From Bog-532 sp965277615 (GTDB lineage Bacteria; Actinomycetota; Actinomycetes; Streptosporangiales; Streptosporangiaceae), in contig CBDIDG010000004.1 of NCBI GenBank assembly GCA_965277615.1, positions 62,001 through 126,000 on the forward strand: a stretch of DNA of 64,000 bases, given 5' to 3'. Under the pieces are notes generated by a model. The model did not search any database and had not been told where the DNA came from. It saw nothing but the letters and a program-made list of their open reading frames with translations. This document shows, in pieces, positions 35,307-43,788 of this stretch. Every line of letters starts with the position of its first letter. The first letter of the stretch is position 1. The position numbers were made by a program, and so were the translations under genes.

Positions 35307-36155
35307 ATGCCGCTATTCGGTAAGGGACAGGACGGAGCGGGGGCGACCTGGGAGCCGCAGGCCGCGGACGGCCGCCTGGCGCACACCGCCGGCGCGGAGC
35401 AGGGCGCGGTGTTCACCTCTGACCTGTCGGTGTCGGAGTACGTGCTGCTGGGCGAGGCCGGCTTCGAGCCGCTGGGCTTCGTGGTCGGATCGTCGATCTA
35501 CCACGTCGGTATCCAGGTGGGCCGCTGGTCGCAGAACCAGGAGCTGCAGGTCCTGAGCCAGGCCATGTACAACGCCCGGGAGCTGGCCATGTCCCGGATG
35601 GAGGCCGAGGCCGCGCACCTGGGCGCGGACGGCATCGTCGGCGTCGAGCTGCGCATGCAGATGTACGCCTGGGGCCAGGACGTGCTCGAGTTCGTGGCCA
35701 CCGGCACCGCGGTGAGGGCCGAAGCCGGCACCGGGGCGCACCGCACACCCGAGGGCCGGCCGTTCACCTCGGACCTGTCCGCGCAGGACTTCTTCCGGCT
35801 GCTGGCCGCGGGGGCGGTACCGGTCTCGTTCGTGCTCGGCACCTGCGTCTACCACATCGCGCACCAGTCGGCCATGCAGGCGCTGCGGCAGGCGGGCCAG
35901 AACCAGGAGATGGTCCAGTTCACCCAGGGCGTCTACGACGCCCGCGAGCTGGCCCTGTCCCGGATGCAGGCCGAGGCGATGCAGGCCAAGGCGGGCGGGA
36001 TCGTCGGGGTCAACGTGGCCGTGTCCAACCACGTCTGGGGCGAACACGCGACCGAGTTCCTGGCCACCGGGACCTCGATCCGCCGCCTGGCGGCCGAGCA
36101 CCGGCTGCCCGAGACCTCACCCAAGCCCGCGTTCACGCTCGGCCTGGATTTCTGA
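35307..36155 (+). CDS. Tandem-duplicated YbjQ/DUF74-like heavy-metal-binding-domain protein
   Basis: 282 aa. Two homologous halves, about 34-140 and 148-262: each begins FTSDLS, has a GxxxYH strand (GSSIYHVG, GTCVYHIA), then YNARELAMSRMEAEA or YDARELALSRMQAEA, and ends EFxATGTxxR. YbjQ-type domains form multimers and are annotated as metal-binding, but no His/Cys cluster is evident here. No signal peptide. Function unknown. Confidence 0.75.
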   Translation: MPLFGKGQDGAGATWEPQAADGRLAHTAGAEQGAVFTSDLSVSEYVLLGEAGFEPLGFVVGSSIYHVGIQVGRWSQNQELQVLSQAMYNARELAMSRMEAEAAHLGADGIVGVELRMQMYAWGQDVLEFVATGTAVRAEAGTGAHRTPEGRPFTSDLSAQDFFRLLAAGAVPVSFVLGTCVYHIAHQSAMQALRQAGQNQEMVQFTQGVYDARELALSRMQAEAMQAKAGGIVGVNVAVSNHVWGEHATEFLATGTSIRRLAAEHRLPETSPKPAFTLGLDF

Positions 36156-36179
36156 CCCCAGCCCGGGTAGGCGTGACCC

Positions 36180-36617
36180 ATGGACGACGATTACGACCTG
36201 GAGCGGTTCGTCGCGGCCCAGAACGCGGGCGGCGCGTACGAGACCGCCCTGGCCGAGCTGCGCCGGGGCCGGAAGACCAGCCACTGGATCTGGTTCGTGT
36301 TCCCGCAGATCGCCGGGCTGGGGAGCAGCCCGACGTCCCGCCGCTACGCGATCTCCGGCCTGGAGGAGGCCCGGGCCTACCTGCGGCACCCGGTGCTGGG
36401 ACCCCGGCTGGACGAGGCGGCCCGCACTCTGCTGGCCCACCCGGGCACGGACGCGGCGCAGATCCTGGGCGCTCTGGACGCGCAGAAGCTGCGGTCGTCG
36501 ATGACCCTGTTCCACCGGGCCGACCCGGCGAGCAAGCTGTTCGGCCAGGTGCTGGCCCAGTACTTCGGTGGCGGGGAGGATCCCGCCACCGACGACCTGC
36601 TCGGCCCAGCGGGCTAG
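36180..36617 (+). CDS. DUF1810 family protein
   Basis: 145 aa, the full family length. Diagnostic sequence: YDLERFVAAQ, then RRGRKTSHWIWFVFPQIAGLG and SRRYAISGLEEARAYLRHPVLGPRL. The family is a compact helical protein of unknown biochemical role, sometimes called calpastatin-like by old annotation without support. Lies 24 nt after the YbjQ-like gene and converges on the F420-enzyme gene. Confidence 0.9.
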   Translation: MDDDYDLERFVAAQNAGGAYETALAELRRGRKTSHWIWFVFPQIAGLGSSPTSRRYAISGLEEARAYLRHPVLGPRLDEAARTLLAHPGTDAAQILGALDAQKLRSSMTLFHRADPASKLFGQVLAQYFGGGEDPATDDLLGPAG

Positions 36618-36621
36618 CGGG

Positions 36622-37044
36622 TCACCAGATACGGGCGCGGGTCGGGCTGACCCGGATGACGTGCGGGTAGTCATCGGAGAAACCGGCCGCGGTCCAGCCG
36701 TACCGGTCGATGAACGGCTGGTACTTGGCCAGGTAGGCCGGGACATCCTCGGCCCGCGGGCCGTCCGGGTCGATGCGGGCCTGCCCCTCGAAGATCACGT
36801 TGTCGCTGCCCTGGCCGTTGCCTTCCAGGTGCAGCGAAACCTGCGGGTTGGCCTCGATGCTGGCGTTCTTCGGCCGCTTGGCCGCCCCGTAGATCAGGAA
36901 CTCCCCGTCGGGCCACAGGAACCACACGGGGGTGGACTGGGGCTGGCCGGCCGGGGAGACCGTGGTCAGCCAGGCGATCGGCTCCGATTTCAGCCGCTGC
37001 TGGGCGGCGGCGTGCTTGGGCTTGCTCTCATCCAGGATGGTCAT
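36622..37044 (-). CDS. PPOX-class F420-dependent oxidoreductase (Rv3369-like)
   Basis: 140 aa from the ATG at 37044, overlapping the methyltransferase stop by 4 nt. Split beta-barrel FMN/F420-binding fold: IAWLTTVSPAGQPQSTPVWFLWPDGEFLIYG and KNASIEANPQVSLHLEGNG. It resembles the mycobacterial Rv3369/TIGR03667 group that uses the deazaflavin F420, a cofactor of actinobacteria and methanogens. Substrate unknown. Translationally coupled to the methyltransferase. Confidence 0.82.
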   Translation of the reverse strand: MTILDESKPKHAAAQQRLKSEPIAWLTTVSPAGQPQSTPVWFLWPDGEFLIYGAAKRPKNASIEANPQVSLHLEGNGQGSDNVIFEGQARIDPDGPRAEDVPAYLAKYQPFIDRYGWTAAGFSDDYPHVIRVSPTRARIW

Positions 37045-37883
37045 GAAGTCTCCAGCCAGCCGCGTCGGACGGCCTGCAGGGTGTAGGTGCACGGGATCCG
37101 CCACGGGCGGTCGGCCAGCCGCCACTCGCCGTCGGCGGACTTTTCCATCATGCCGGGAAACGGCGCCCAGGGCGCGCTGTCGTGCTCGGTCAGGCCGGTC
37201 AGCTCCAGCCCCGCGTCGATCAGCGCGGTGATGATCTCGGCCAGGCCGTGGTTCCACTCGTGGGTGGTGGTGTTCTCGAACACCACCTCGGTCGTGGCGT
37301 AGCTGCCGTCGTCGTCGAACACCATCGGCTCCGGCCGCTCGAAGTAGGGGTGGTCCACCACCAGCAGCCCGTCGTCGCGCTCGTCGGCCAGCGCCCACAG
37401 CATGGGGTGCCCCTCACGCAGGAACAGCCGCCCGCCCGGCGCCAGCAGGGCCGCCACCACCTCGGCCCAGCGGCGGATGTCCGGCAGCCAGCACAGGGCG
37501 CCGATCCCGGTGTAGACCAGGCCGAACTGCCCATGCCCGAGCACGTCGGCCGCCGCGTAGACGTCGGACTGCACGAACCGCACGTCGGTGCCGGTCCGCG
37601 CGGCCAGGTCCTGCGCCGCGGCCACGGCCGGGGCGGAGAAGTCCAGGCCGGTCATGGACGCACCCAGCCGGGCCAGCGAGACCGTGTCGGTGCCGATGTG
37701 GCACTGCAGGTGGGCGCCCCGGAGCCCGCGGACGTCACCCAGCCGCGGCCGGTCGAACCGGACCACCTCGCTGAGGTGATCGGGGTCGTCGGTGAACCGG
37801 CTGACCTGGTAGTCCGGTGAGGCTACGTGTGCGGGGACACGTTCGTCCCAGCTGGCCCGGTTGACCTCGCGATATCCGTCCAT
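37041..37883 (-). CDS. Class I SAM-dependent methyltransferase
   Basis: 280 aa. The Rossmann fold starts LRGAHLQCHIGTDTVSLARLGA, a variant of the usual ExGxGxG motif I, with the acidic ribose binder in MTGLDFSAPAV and LLAPGGRLFLREGHP as the post-II loop. The substrate is unknown; the group is typical of small-molecule methyltransferases. Coupled by ATGA overlap with the F420-dependent enzyme downstream. Confidence 0.85.
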   Translation of the reverse strand: MDGYREVNRASWDERVPAHVASPDYQVSRFTDDPDHLSEVVRFDRPRLGDVRGLRGAHLQCHIGTDTVSLARLGASMTGLDFSAPAVAAAQDLAARTGTDVRFVQSDVYAAADVLGHGQFGLVYTGIGALCWLPDIRRWAEVVAALLAPGGRLFLREGHPMLWALADERDDGLLVVDHPYFERPEPMVFDDDGSYATTEVVFENTTTHEWNHGLAEIITALIDAGLELTGLTEHDSAPWAPFPGMMEKSADGEWRLADRPWRIPCTYTLQAVRRGWLETS

Positions 37884-38015
37884 GCCGGTACCGTCTCACA
37901 TCCGCTGGGCCCGGCCGAGCGGTGCGGCGCCCCGCCGGCCCGGGGCGAGGAGAGTTTGTTAAATTAAAATCGAACCGCTCTGGCCGCTACTGCCTTGTTT
38001 CGATACTGTGTTTGA

Positions 38016-38029
38016 ATTAACCTTTTAAT
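38016..38029. promoter_or_regulatory. AT-rich inverted repeat upstream of membrane protein
   Basis: ATTAA-CCTT-TTAAT lies 25 bp before the ATG at 38054, in an unusually AT-rich leader (GTTAAATTAAAATCG at about 37958 as well). Probably promoter or operator sequence; no regulator can be named. Confidence 0.35.
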
Positions 38030-38053
38030 GAGGTCATTTCAAAGGGAGCTGTC

Positions 38054-38875
38054 ATGATCACTGCGGTCGCGGCAGGCGCCGGTCACCCGGTCGTGGCCGG
38101 CCTGCTCGGGCTCGGGTCAGCCGGGCTCGCCGCCGGGGTGGTGGCCATGACCTGGAGCGTGCACACCCGGCAGATCCGGCTGGCCGAGGTGCTGGCCCGG
38201 CGCCAGTTCATGCCGGCCGTACCGGCCCCGGCCGCGTCGGCGGAACAGGACGGGGCCGAGCCGGGCGAGGGAGCCAGGCCCGGCGTCAACGGGCAGGCCC
38301 GCGCGGCGGTCATCGACGGGCCGGAGACCGTGATCACCGGGGAACAGGCCCGGTACCGGGTCCGTTCGTCCAACTCGGGCAAGGTCGTTTCCTGGGCCGT
38401 CGGCGGTGGCTCGGTGGCCCAGGCGCCGGACCCCTCCCACCCCGACGAGCTGCTGCTGATCGCCGACCAGCCCGGCCAGCTGACCCTCAGCGTGCGCGTC
38501 CGCGAAGGAATGACCGAGCGCCGCGAGACCAAGGCCGTCACCGTGGTTGCCGACGTGCCCGCACCCACCCCGCCGTTCACGCTGCGGCTGTTCCTGCACG
38601 GCTGGGGCCTGATCGTGGCGGCCGTCGTGATCGCCGGCCTGGCCGGTGCCCTGGCCGCCCTGGGTACGTTGAGCGCGGCCGACTTCATCGCGCTGGTCGC
38701 CCCCATCACCGCCCTGCTCGGCATGGCCGCCGTGGTCCGCGGCACGGGCGAGTCCCCGGCCCGGGAGGCGCCGCCCCGCCGCACGATCGTCCCGCCGAGC
38801 GTGGGCCCGGCCGAGTACCCGCCGTCGCCGAACGGCCAGGCCTACCCGCCCGCCGAGCCCGCCCATCACAACTAG
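38054..38875 (+). CDS. Membrane protein with Ig-like domain between two membrane regions
   Basis: 273 aa, ATG behind AAAGGGAGC. An N-terminal membrane helix (VVAGLLGLGSAGLAAGVVAM), a disordered linker, then residues about 85-172 forming an Ig/PKD-like beta-sandwich (VIDGPETVITGEQARYRV, GQLTLSVRVREG). Two further helices follow (LIVAAVVIAGLAGALAALG, ADFIALVAPITALLGMAAVV) and a Pro-rich tail. Probably a surface or signalling protein. No known family recognised. Confidence 0.65.
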   Translation: MITAVAAGAGHPVVAGLLGLGSAGLAAGVVAMTWSVHTRQIRLAEVLARRQFMPAVPAPAASAEQDGAEPGEGARPGVNGQARAAVIDGPETVITGEQARYRVRSSNSGKVVSWAVGGGSVAQAPDPSHPDELLLIADQPGQLTLSVRVREGMTERRETKAVTVVADVPAPTPPFTLRLFLHGWGLIVAAVVIAGLAGALAALGTLSAADFIALVAPITALLGMAAVVRGTGESPAREAPPRRTIVPPSVGPAEYPPSPNGQAYPPAEPAHHN

Positions 38876-38920
38876 CCCGGATTAAGGACCAGACCGCCCC
38901 GATGAACCCATAATCGGGGG

Positions 38921-40246
38921 ATGACGCAGTGGTCATACCGGGGCCCGGCGGCGATCGCGACGGTGGGGCTGGGGCTCGCGCTGGCCGCCGCGGGGTGCGC
39001 CTCGCCGGCGCGGCCGGGCTGGCCGTCGGGCCTGGCTGGGCTGACCGTGGCCCGGGGGGTGTCCGCGCGGGAGCCGGCGGTGAGCCCGCGCCCGCTGGGC
39101 ACGGCCGACACGACCTTCGGGCTCGGGGTGCTGGGCGCCTGGTGCCGGCTGAACCCGGACGCCAACCTGGTGCTGTCACCGTCCAGCCTGGCCAGCGGGC
39201 TGGGGATGGCCTACCTCGGGGCCCGGGGCGGCACGGCCCGGGCCATGGCCGGGGTGCTGCACCTGCCCGCGACCGGTTCGGCGCTGGCGGCGGAACTGCA
39301 GGCCCGGTCGACGGCGCTGCGCGGCCTGAGCAGTCCCGGTGTGACCGTGGCCAGCAGCGACCAGATCTGGGCCGACCCGGGCCTGACCACTTCGCCGGGT
39401 TACCTGAACGCGGTGGCCACCGGCTACCGGGCCGGGGTGGCCCGGGTCCCGCTGCAGCGCGACCCGGCCCGGGCCGCCCAGCAGATCGATCAGGCCATCA
39501 GCGCGGCGACCCGGGGGCACATCCCGCGGCTGCTGACCCCGGGCTCGGTGCAGAACCTGGGCTGGGTGCTGACCGACGCGCTGTACCTGAACGCCGCCTG
39601 GGCCAGCCCGTTCGAGGCCACCAGCACCAGAACGCAGACGTTCGCGACCGCGGCGGGCCAGGCCGTGGCGGCCAAGTTCATGAACGGCGGGCGGTTCCGG
39701 CAGGCCCAGGCCTCGGGCTGGACCGCGGTGGCGTTGCCGTACCGCGGCGGGCGGCTGGCCATGGTGGCGCTGCTGCCGCTCGTGGCGCAGGGCGGCAGCT
39801 GCTCGTTCCCGCCGGCGTCCGCGCTGGCCGCGATGACCGGGGCCCTGGCTGGCGGGGCTGGTGGGTCTGGCGTGGCGGGTGGGACGGCGGTGGCGGGTGG
39901 GACTTCGGTGGCACTGCCGCGGGTCAGCCTGAGCACCAAGGCCAACCTCCAGGGTCTGCTGGCCGGGCTGGGCCTGGGCGTCGCCTTCACGTCCGGGGCG
40001 GACTTCAGCGGCTTGTCACTCCAGGCATGCTGCATCGGCCTGGTCGAACACGCGGCCACCCTGCAGGTAGGCGAGAAGGGCACGGTGGCCAGCGCCGCGA
40101 CCGCGGTCGGCGTGCTGCCCACCGACGCGCAGGCCCCGCCGGCCCGCCAGGTCACCTTCGACCGGCCGTACCTGCTGCTGGTTACGGCCACTTCGACCGG
40201 CGAGCCGCTGTTCCTGGCCCGGGTGGCCGACCCGGCTACAAGCTGA
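38921..40246 (+). CDS. Lipid-anchored serpin (serine-protease inhibitor family)
   Basis: 441 aa. A lipobox (LAAAGC, Cys26) makes it an outer-surface lipoprotein. The serpin core is clear: NLVLSPSSLASGLGMAYLGARGGTA, then LTDALYLNAAWASPF and FDRPYLLLV at the end. The hinge before the reactive loop is GEKGTVASAATAV, matching the small-residue pattern of inhibitory serpins. P1 lies around LPTDAQ but cannot be fixed. A Gly/Val repeat (about 312-333) is inserted in a surface loop. It likely inhibits foreign or self-secreted proteases. It overlaps the convergent hydrolase by 11 bp. Confidence 0.88.
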   Translation: MTQWSYRGPAAIATVGLGLALAAAGCASPARPGWPSGLAGLTVARGVSAREPAVSPRPLGTADTTFGLGVLGAWCRLNPDANLVLSPSSLASGLGMAYLGARGGTARAMAGVLHLPATGSALAAELQARSTALRGLSSPGVTVASSDQIWADPGLTTSPGYLNAVATGYRAGVARVPLQRDPARAAQQIDQAISAATRGHIPRLLTPGSVQNLGWVLTDALYLNAAWASPFEATSTRTQTFATAAGQAVAAKFMNGGRFRQAQASGWTAVALPYRGGRLAMVALLPLVAQGGSCSFPPASALAAMTGALAGGAGGSGVAGGTAVAGGTSVALPRVSLSTKANLQGLLAGLGLGVAFTSGADFSGLSLQACCIGLVEHAATLQVGEKGTVASAATAVGVLPTDAQAPPARQVTFDRPYLLLVTATSTGEPLFLARVADPATS

Positions 40247-41879
40247 CTACGGGCAGCAGGATCGCCGAGGGGTGGTCCGGGTCGTGGTAGACGGTCTGCT
40301 CGGCGACCTTGAGCGAGGTGGCCGTGGCCAGCCGCTCCCCCGTACCCGGGTTGCGGGCGAAGCGGGGGTGGGCGCCACTGGAGACCTGCAGCCGGATCCG
40401 GTGCCCGGGCTGGAACTGGTACGCGGTCGGCCACAGGTCGACCAGGACCGGGCCGGAGGGCCACGTGCCTGCGGTGAGCCGGACGATGCCGTCGGTCACG
40501 TTGGTGGAGCGGCCCCTGGGGTCGACGTCGCACAGCCGGGCGAAGAAGTCGGTGTGGGCCAGGGACGAGGTCACGTACAGCTCGGCCCGGACCGGACCGA
40601 TGATCTGTACCGGGGCGTCCAGCGGTTCGGTGCTGAACGTGAGCACGTCGGGCCGGGCTTCGAGCTCGCGGTTGTCCTTGGGGCCGGAGTCGGGCCCGGT
40701 GCTGGTGCCGCCGACCGAGGGGGTCGGCTCGGCCGGGTCGTAGCGGTACAGGTCCGGTTCGCTGAGGGTGGGCGGGGCCGGGGACAGGCCGTGACCAGGC
40801 TGGAGGTGCCAGCGCTCGGTGCTGGCCGCGGGCGGCCAGTCCGGGACCTGGTGCCAGCCTGGGCCCCCCATGACCTCGACGTCGATGGGGGGCGGGCCCT
40901 CGACCTCTGTCTGGTCCTGGGGCTGCTCGTAGGGCTGATGCCGCAGGTGGACCGCGAACCAGTCCAGGGCGTCCTGCAGGGAGTGCCGGAACATGACCGG
41001 GCTGGCGTGCCGCCACGCGCCGATCTGCAGCCTGACCGGCTGGCCCGCGGCCCGCAGGGCCTGGTAATCGGCGAGCATGAGCGGCAGGAACAGGTCGTAC
41101 CAGCCCGCGATCATCGTGATCGGGATGCCCAGCGTGGGCAGCATCGGGCGGAAGTCGGTCGGGGCCCAGTACGGGTCGCCGGGCTCGTCGTGCTCCAGCC
41201 AGTCCCGGTAGAAGCCGACCGGGTGGCCGACGGCCAGGACGTCGGCGTCGAGCAGCGGCAGGTGGTCCAGGGCCGGTTCCAGGCCCCGGCCCGGCCGGAG
41301 CAGGGCCAGCCGGGAGCGCTCCTGCTGGCTGACGCCGTAGGTCCAGTTCAGCGCCCGGTCCAGCGCGAACGAACCGCCCGGGTAGTACCCGGCCCGGCGG
41401 TCGGCGCCCCAGACCCCGAGCGCCATCGCCTTGAGCTGGGGCGGGCGGGTCGAGGCCAGGGCCAGCTGGGTGAAGCTCAGGTAGCTGCCGCCGAACGTGC
41501 CCAGCTCGCCGTTGGACCAGGGCTGTTCGATGATCCAGTCGGCGGTGGCGCGGCCGTCGCCGGCTTCGCATTCGGTGTCGATCTCGCCGCCGGAGCCGAA
41601 CGTGCCGCGGGCGCTCTGCACCACCGCGTGGTAGCCGCGCTCGGCGAACAGCCGGGCCGCGAGGCCGTACGGGTTGCCGCGGCCGTACGGGCTCCGGATC
41701 AAGATCGTGGGCAGCGGCTCATCCGGGCCCCGCCGGCTGGTCTGGGCCAGGTACACGTCGGTCAGCAAGGTGGCACCGTCGGGCGCGGTGACCGCGATGT
41801 CCGACTCCACGAATACGTGCCGGGTCAGCGGCGCAGGCAGCTTGAGGAAGGTTCCGAAAGCACGCGACGCCAGCGTCAT
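40236..41879 (-). CDS. CocE/NonD family alpha/beta hydrolase (X-Pro dipeptidyl-peptidase-like)
   Basis: 547 aa. Catalytic triad Ser132 (GTFGGSYLSFTQ), Asp262 (AGWYDLF) and His291 (GAWRHAS), followed by the C-terminal jelly-roll typical of S15/CocE enzymes (VQIIGPVRAELYVTSSLAHTDF, GHRIRLQVSSGAHPRFARN). Members hydrolyse esters, acyl groups or X-Pro peptides. No signal peptide, so cytosolic. It lies 13 nt after the flavin reductase gene, so they may share a transcript. Confidence 0.88.
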   Translation of the reverse strand: MTLASRAFGTFLKLPAPLTRHVFVESDIAVTAPDGATLLTDVYLAQTSRRGPDEPLPTILIRSPYGRGNPYGLAARLFAERGYHAVVQSARGTFGSGGEIDTECEAGDGRATADWIIEQPWSNGELGTFGGSYLSFTQLALASTRPPQLKAMALGVWGADRRAGYYPGGSFALDRALNWTYGVSQQERSRLALLRPGRGLEPALDHLPLLDADVLAVGHPVGFYRDWLEHDEPGDPYWAPTDFRPMLPTLGIPITMIAGWYDLFLPLMLADYQALRAAGQPVRLQIGAWRHASPVMFRHSLQDALDWFAVHLRHQPYEQPQDQTEVEGPPPIDVEVMGGPGWHQVPDWPPAASTERWHLQPGHGLSPAPPTLSEPDLYRYDPAEPTPSVGGTSTGPDSGPKDNRELEARPDVLTFSTEPLDAPVQIIGPVRAELYVTSSLAHTDFFARLCDVDPRGRSTNVTDGIVRLTAGTWPSGPVLVDLWPTAYQFQPGHRIRLQVSSGAHPRFARNPGTGERLATATSLKVAEQTVYHDPDHPSAILLPVVSL

Positions 41880-41892
41880 GCCCGGAGTCCAG

Positions 41893-42399
41893 TCAGCGCA
41901 GGGCCGGCCGCAGCAGCGGAATCGCGGCCTCGGCCCAGCGGCCGATCGGGCCGGTCAGCTCGCCGAACTCCGGCTCGGTGACGTACAGGCCACGGCTGGG
42001 CACGGCCGCGCCCAGCTCGACCAGCAGCGGCCGCAGGTGCACCTCGACCGCGAGCGCGTGGATGGGGGCGCCCCCGGTCATCAGGGGGACGGCCACGGAC
42101 CCGGCCAGCCCGTTCGACCCGTAGCGGTCGAAGAACGCCTTGAGCATGCCGGTGTAGGTCGCCTTGTAGGTGGGTGAGGCGGCGATGATCAGCCCGGCCG
42201 AGGCCACCTGCGCGGTCAGCTCGGTCAGCCGCGGCGCACCCCAGTCGAACAGGTCACCGGCGTACTCGGCCAGGTCCACGACCAGGTGCCCGGGGTTCAG
42301 CGCCAGCTCGGCGGCCAGGGTGTCGGCCACGGTGGTGGCGACGTTCAGCGTCCGCGACGCGGGCTTGGGGTTGCCGACCACCACGGCGATACGGGGCAC
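41893..42399 (-). CDS. NAD(P)H-dependent FMN reductase (SsuE/MsuE-like)
   Basis: 168 aa from a GTG behind AAGGAG. Flavodoxin-like fold with the phosphate loop GNPKPASRT and the family core SPTYKATYTGMLKAFFDRYG. It reduces free FMN, which the neighbouring two-component monooxygenase at 42464-43639 would use. Gene order monooxygenase then reductase on the minus strand supports this partnership. Confidence 0.88.
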   Translation of the reverse strand: MPRIAVVVGNPKPASRTLNVATTVADTLAAELALNPGHLVVDLAEYAGDLFDWGAPRLTELTAQVASAGLIIAASPTYKATYTGMLKAFFDRYGSNGLAGSVAVPLMTGGAPIHALAVEVHLRPLLVELGAAVPSRGLYVTEPEFGELTGPIGRWAEAAIPLLRPALR

Positions 42400-42412
42400 G
42401 ATGTCTCCTTGG

Positions 42413-42455
42413 TCTCCCGGGTCTTCTCCCGGGGTTCTCCCGGTTGTTCTCCCGG
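42413..42455. repeat. Four short repeats in the flavin-reductase leader
   Basis: TCTCCCGG recurs at 42413, 42425, 42436 and 42448; read on the minus strand this is CCGGGAGA four times ahead of the true AAGGAG and GTG start. The units resemble weak ribosome-binding sites. Effect unknown. Confidence 0.7.
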
Positions 42456-42463
42456 GCCTGCCA

Positions 42464-43639
42464 TCATGATGCCGCAGCGGGGGCGCCCCCCGACGTGGGG
42501 GCGAACGGGGTGGCGTTCACGGTCCCGTCGACCGCGTCCGGGGCCGGGTGCTGCCACACGCCGCGGGCGGCCAGGATCGGCAGCACGCCCTCGCCGAACC
42601 AGTACGCCTCCTCCAGGTGCGGGTACCCGGACAAGATGAACTCCTCGATCCCCAGCGCGGCGTACTCCTGGATCCGGTCGGCGACCTCGGTATGGCTGCC
42701 GACCAGCGCGGTGCCCGCGCCGCCGCGGACCAGACCCACCCCGGCCCACAGGTTCGGGTAGATCTCCAGGCCGTCGCGGCTGCCGCCGTGCAGCTCCCGC
42801 ATCCGGCGCAGTCCTTCGGACTCGCTGGTGGCCAGGCCCTCCTGGACCTTGCGGATCATCGCCTCGTCAACGTCGGCGATCAGCCGGTCGGCCTGCCGCC
42901 AGGCCTCCTCGGCGGTGTCCCGGGTGATGATGTGCAGCCGGATGCCGAACCGGACCTGGCGGTCCCGCTCGGCGGCGAGGCCGTCGATCCAGCGGAGCTT
43001 CTTGTCCACCGCCTCGGGCGGCTCGCCCCAGGTCAGGTAGACGTTGCTGAACCCGGCCGCGACCGGCCCAGCCTGGGCCGAGGACCCGCCGAAGTACAGG
43101 TCGGGCACCGGGTCCGGCAGCCGGGCCAGGCGGGCACCCTCCACCTGTAGGTACTGGCCCTCGAAGTCGACGGTCTGGCCGGCCCACAGCCGGGACACGA
43201 TGTCGAGGAACTCACCACAGCGCTCGTACCGGGCGGTCTTGTCGGCGAAGTCGCCGTAGGCGCGCTGCTCGGCCGACTCGCCCCCGGTGACCACGTTGAG
43301 CAGCAGGCGGCCCTTCGAGTAGCGCTGGAAGGTGGCGGCCATCTGGGCCGACAGCGTGGGCGAGATCAGCCCGGGCCGGAACGCGACCAAGAACTTGAGC
43401 CGCTCGGTGACCTCGGTCAGCATGGCCGTGGCCAGCCAGGCGTCCTCGCACCAGGCCCCGGTCGGCGTGAGCGCGCCCTCGAACCCGAGCTGCTCGGCGC
43501 TGCGGGCGATCTGGCCCAGGTACGGCAGGGTGGCCGGCCGGATGGCGCCCGCCGCGCCGGTGGCCACCCCGTGGCCACCGCCGACGATGTCCCGCCCGTC
43601 GCCGTTGGTTGGCAGGAACCAGTGGAACCGCAGTGACAT
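42464..43639 (-). CDS. FMNH2-dependent alkanesulfonate monooxygenase-like protein (LLM class)
   Basis: 391 aa, typical of SsuD. Luciferase-like TIM barrel: LRFHWFLPTNGDGR at the start, LKFLVAFRPGLISPTLSAQMAATF and GRLLLNVVTGGESAEQRAYGDF, the SsuD-type region. It would desulfonate alkanesulfonates to sulfite and aldehyde with FMNH2 and O2; other LLM substrates are possible. The reductase gene follows. The sulfonate-type importer lies ~25 kb away, so a functional link is only a suggestion. Confidence 0.87.
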   Translation of the reverse strand: MSLRFHWFLPTNGDGRDIVGGGHGVATGAAGAIRPATLPYLGQIARSAEQLGFEGALTPTGAWCEDAWLATAMLTEVTERLKFLVAFRPGLISPTLSAQMAATFQRYSKGRLLLNVVTGGESAEQRAYGDFADKTARYERCGEFLDIVSRLWAGQTVDFEGQYLQVEGARLARLPDPVPDLYFGGSSAQAGPVAAGFSNVYLTWGEPPEAVDKKLRWIDGLAAERDRQVRFGIRLHIITRDTAEEAWRQADRLIADVDEAMIRKVQEGLATSESEGLRRMRELHGGSRDGLEIYPNLWAGVGLVRGGAGTALVGSHTEVADRIQEYAALGIEEFILSGYPHLEEAYWFGEGVLPILAARGVWQHPAPDAVDGTVNATPFAPTSGGAPAAAS

Positions 43640-43788
43640 CGGCTTCCCTCACAGGTCGAATCTGGTCTGGCTGGCTGGGCCGGTCAGGGCCCAGCGCGTT
43701 ATGGCTACTTTTCCGGTTAGTTTAGTGGATTGACAGAGCGTGGTTTCGGCGGATTGATGGGGCGCTGTCCCGGGGTAGGAAGCTGAAC

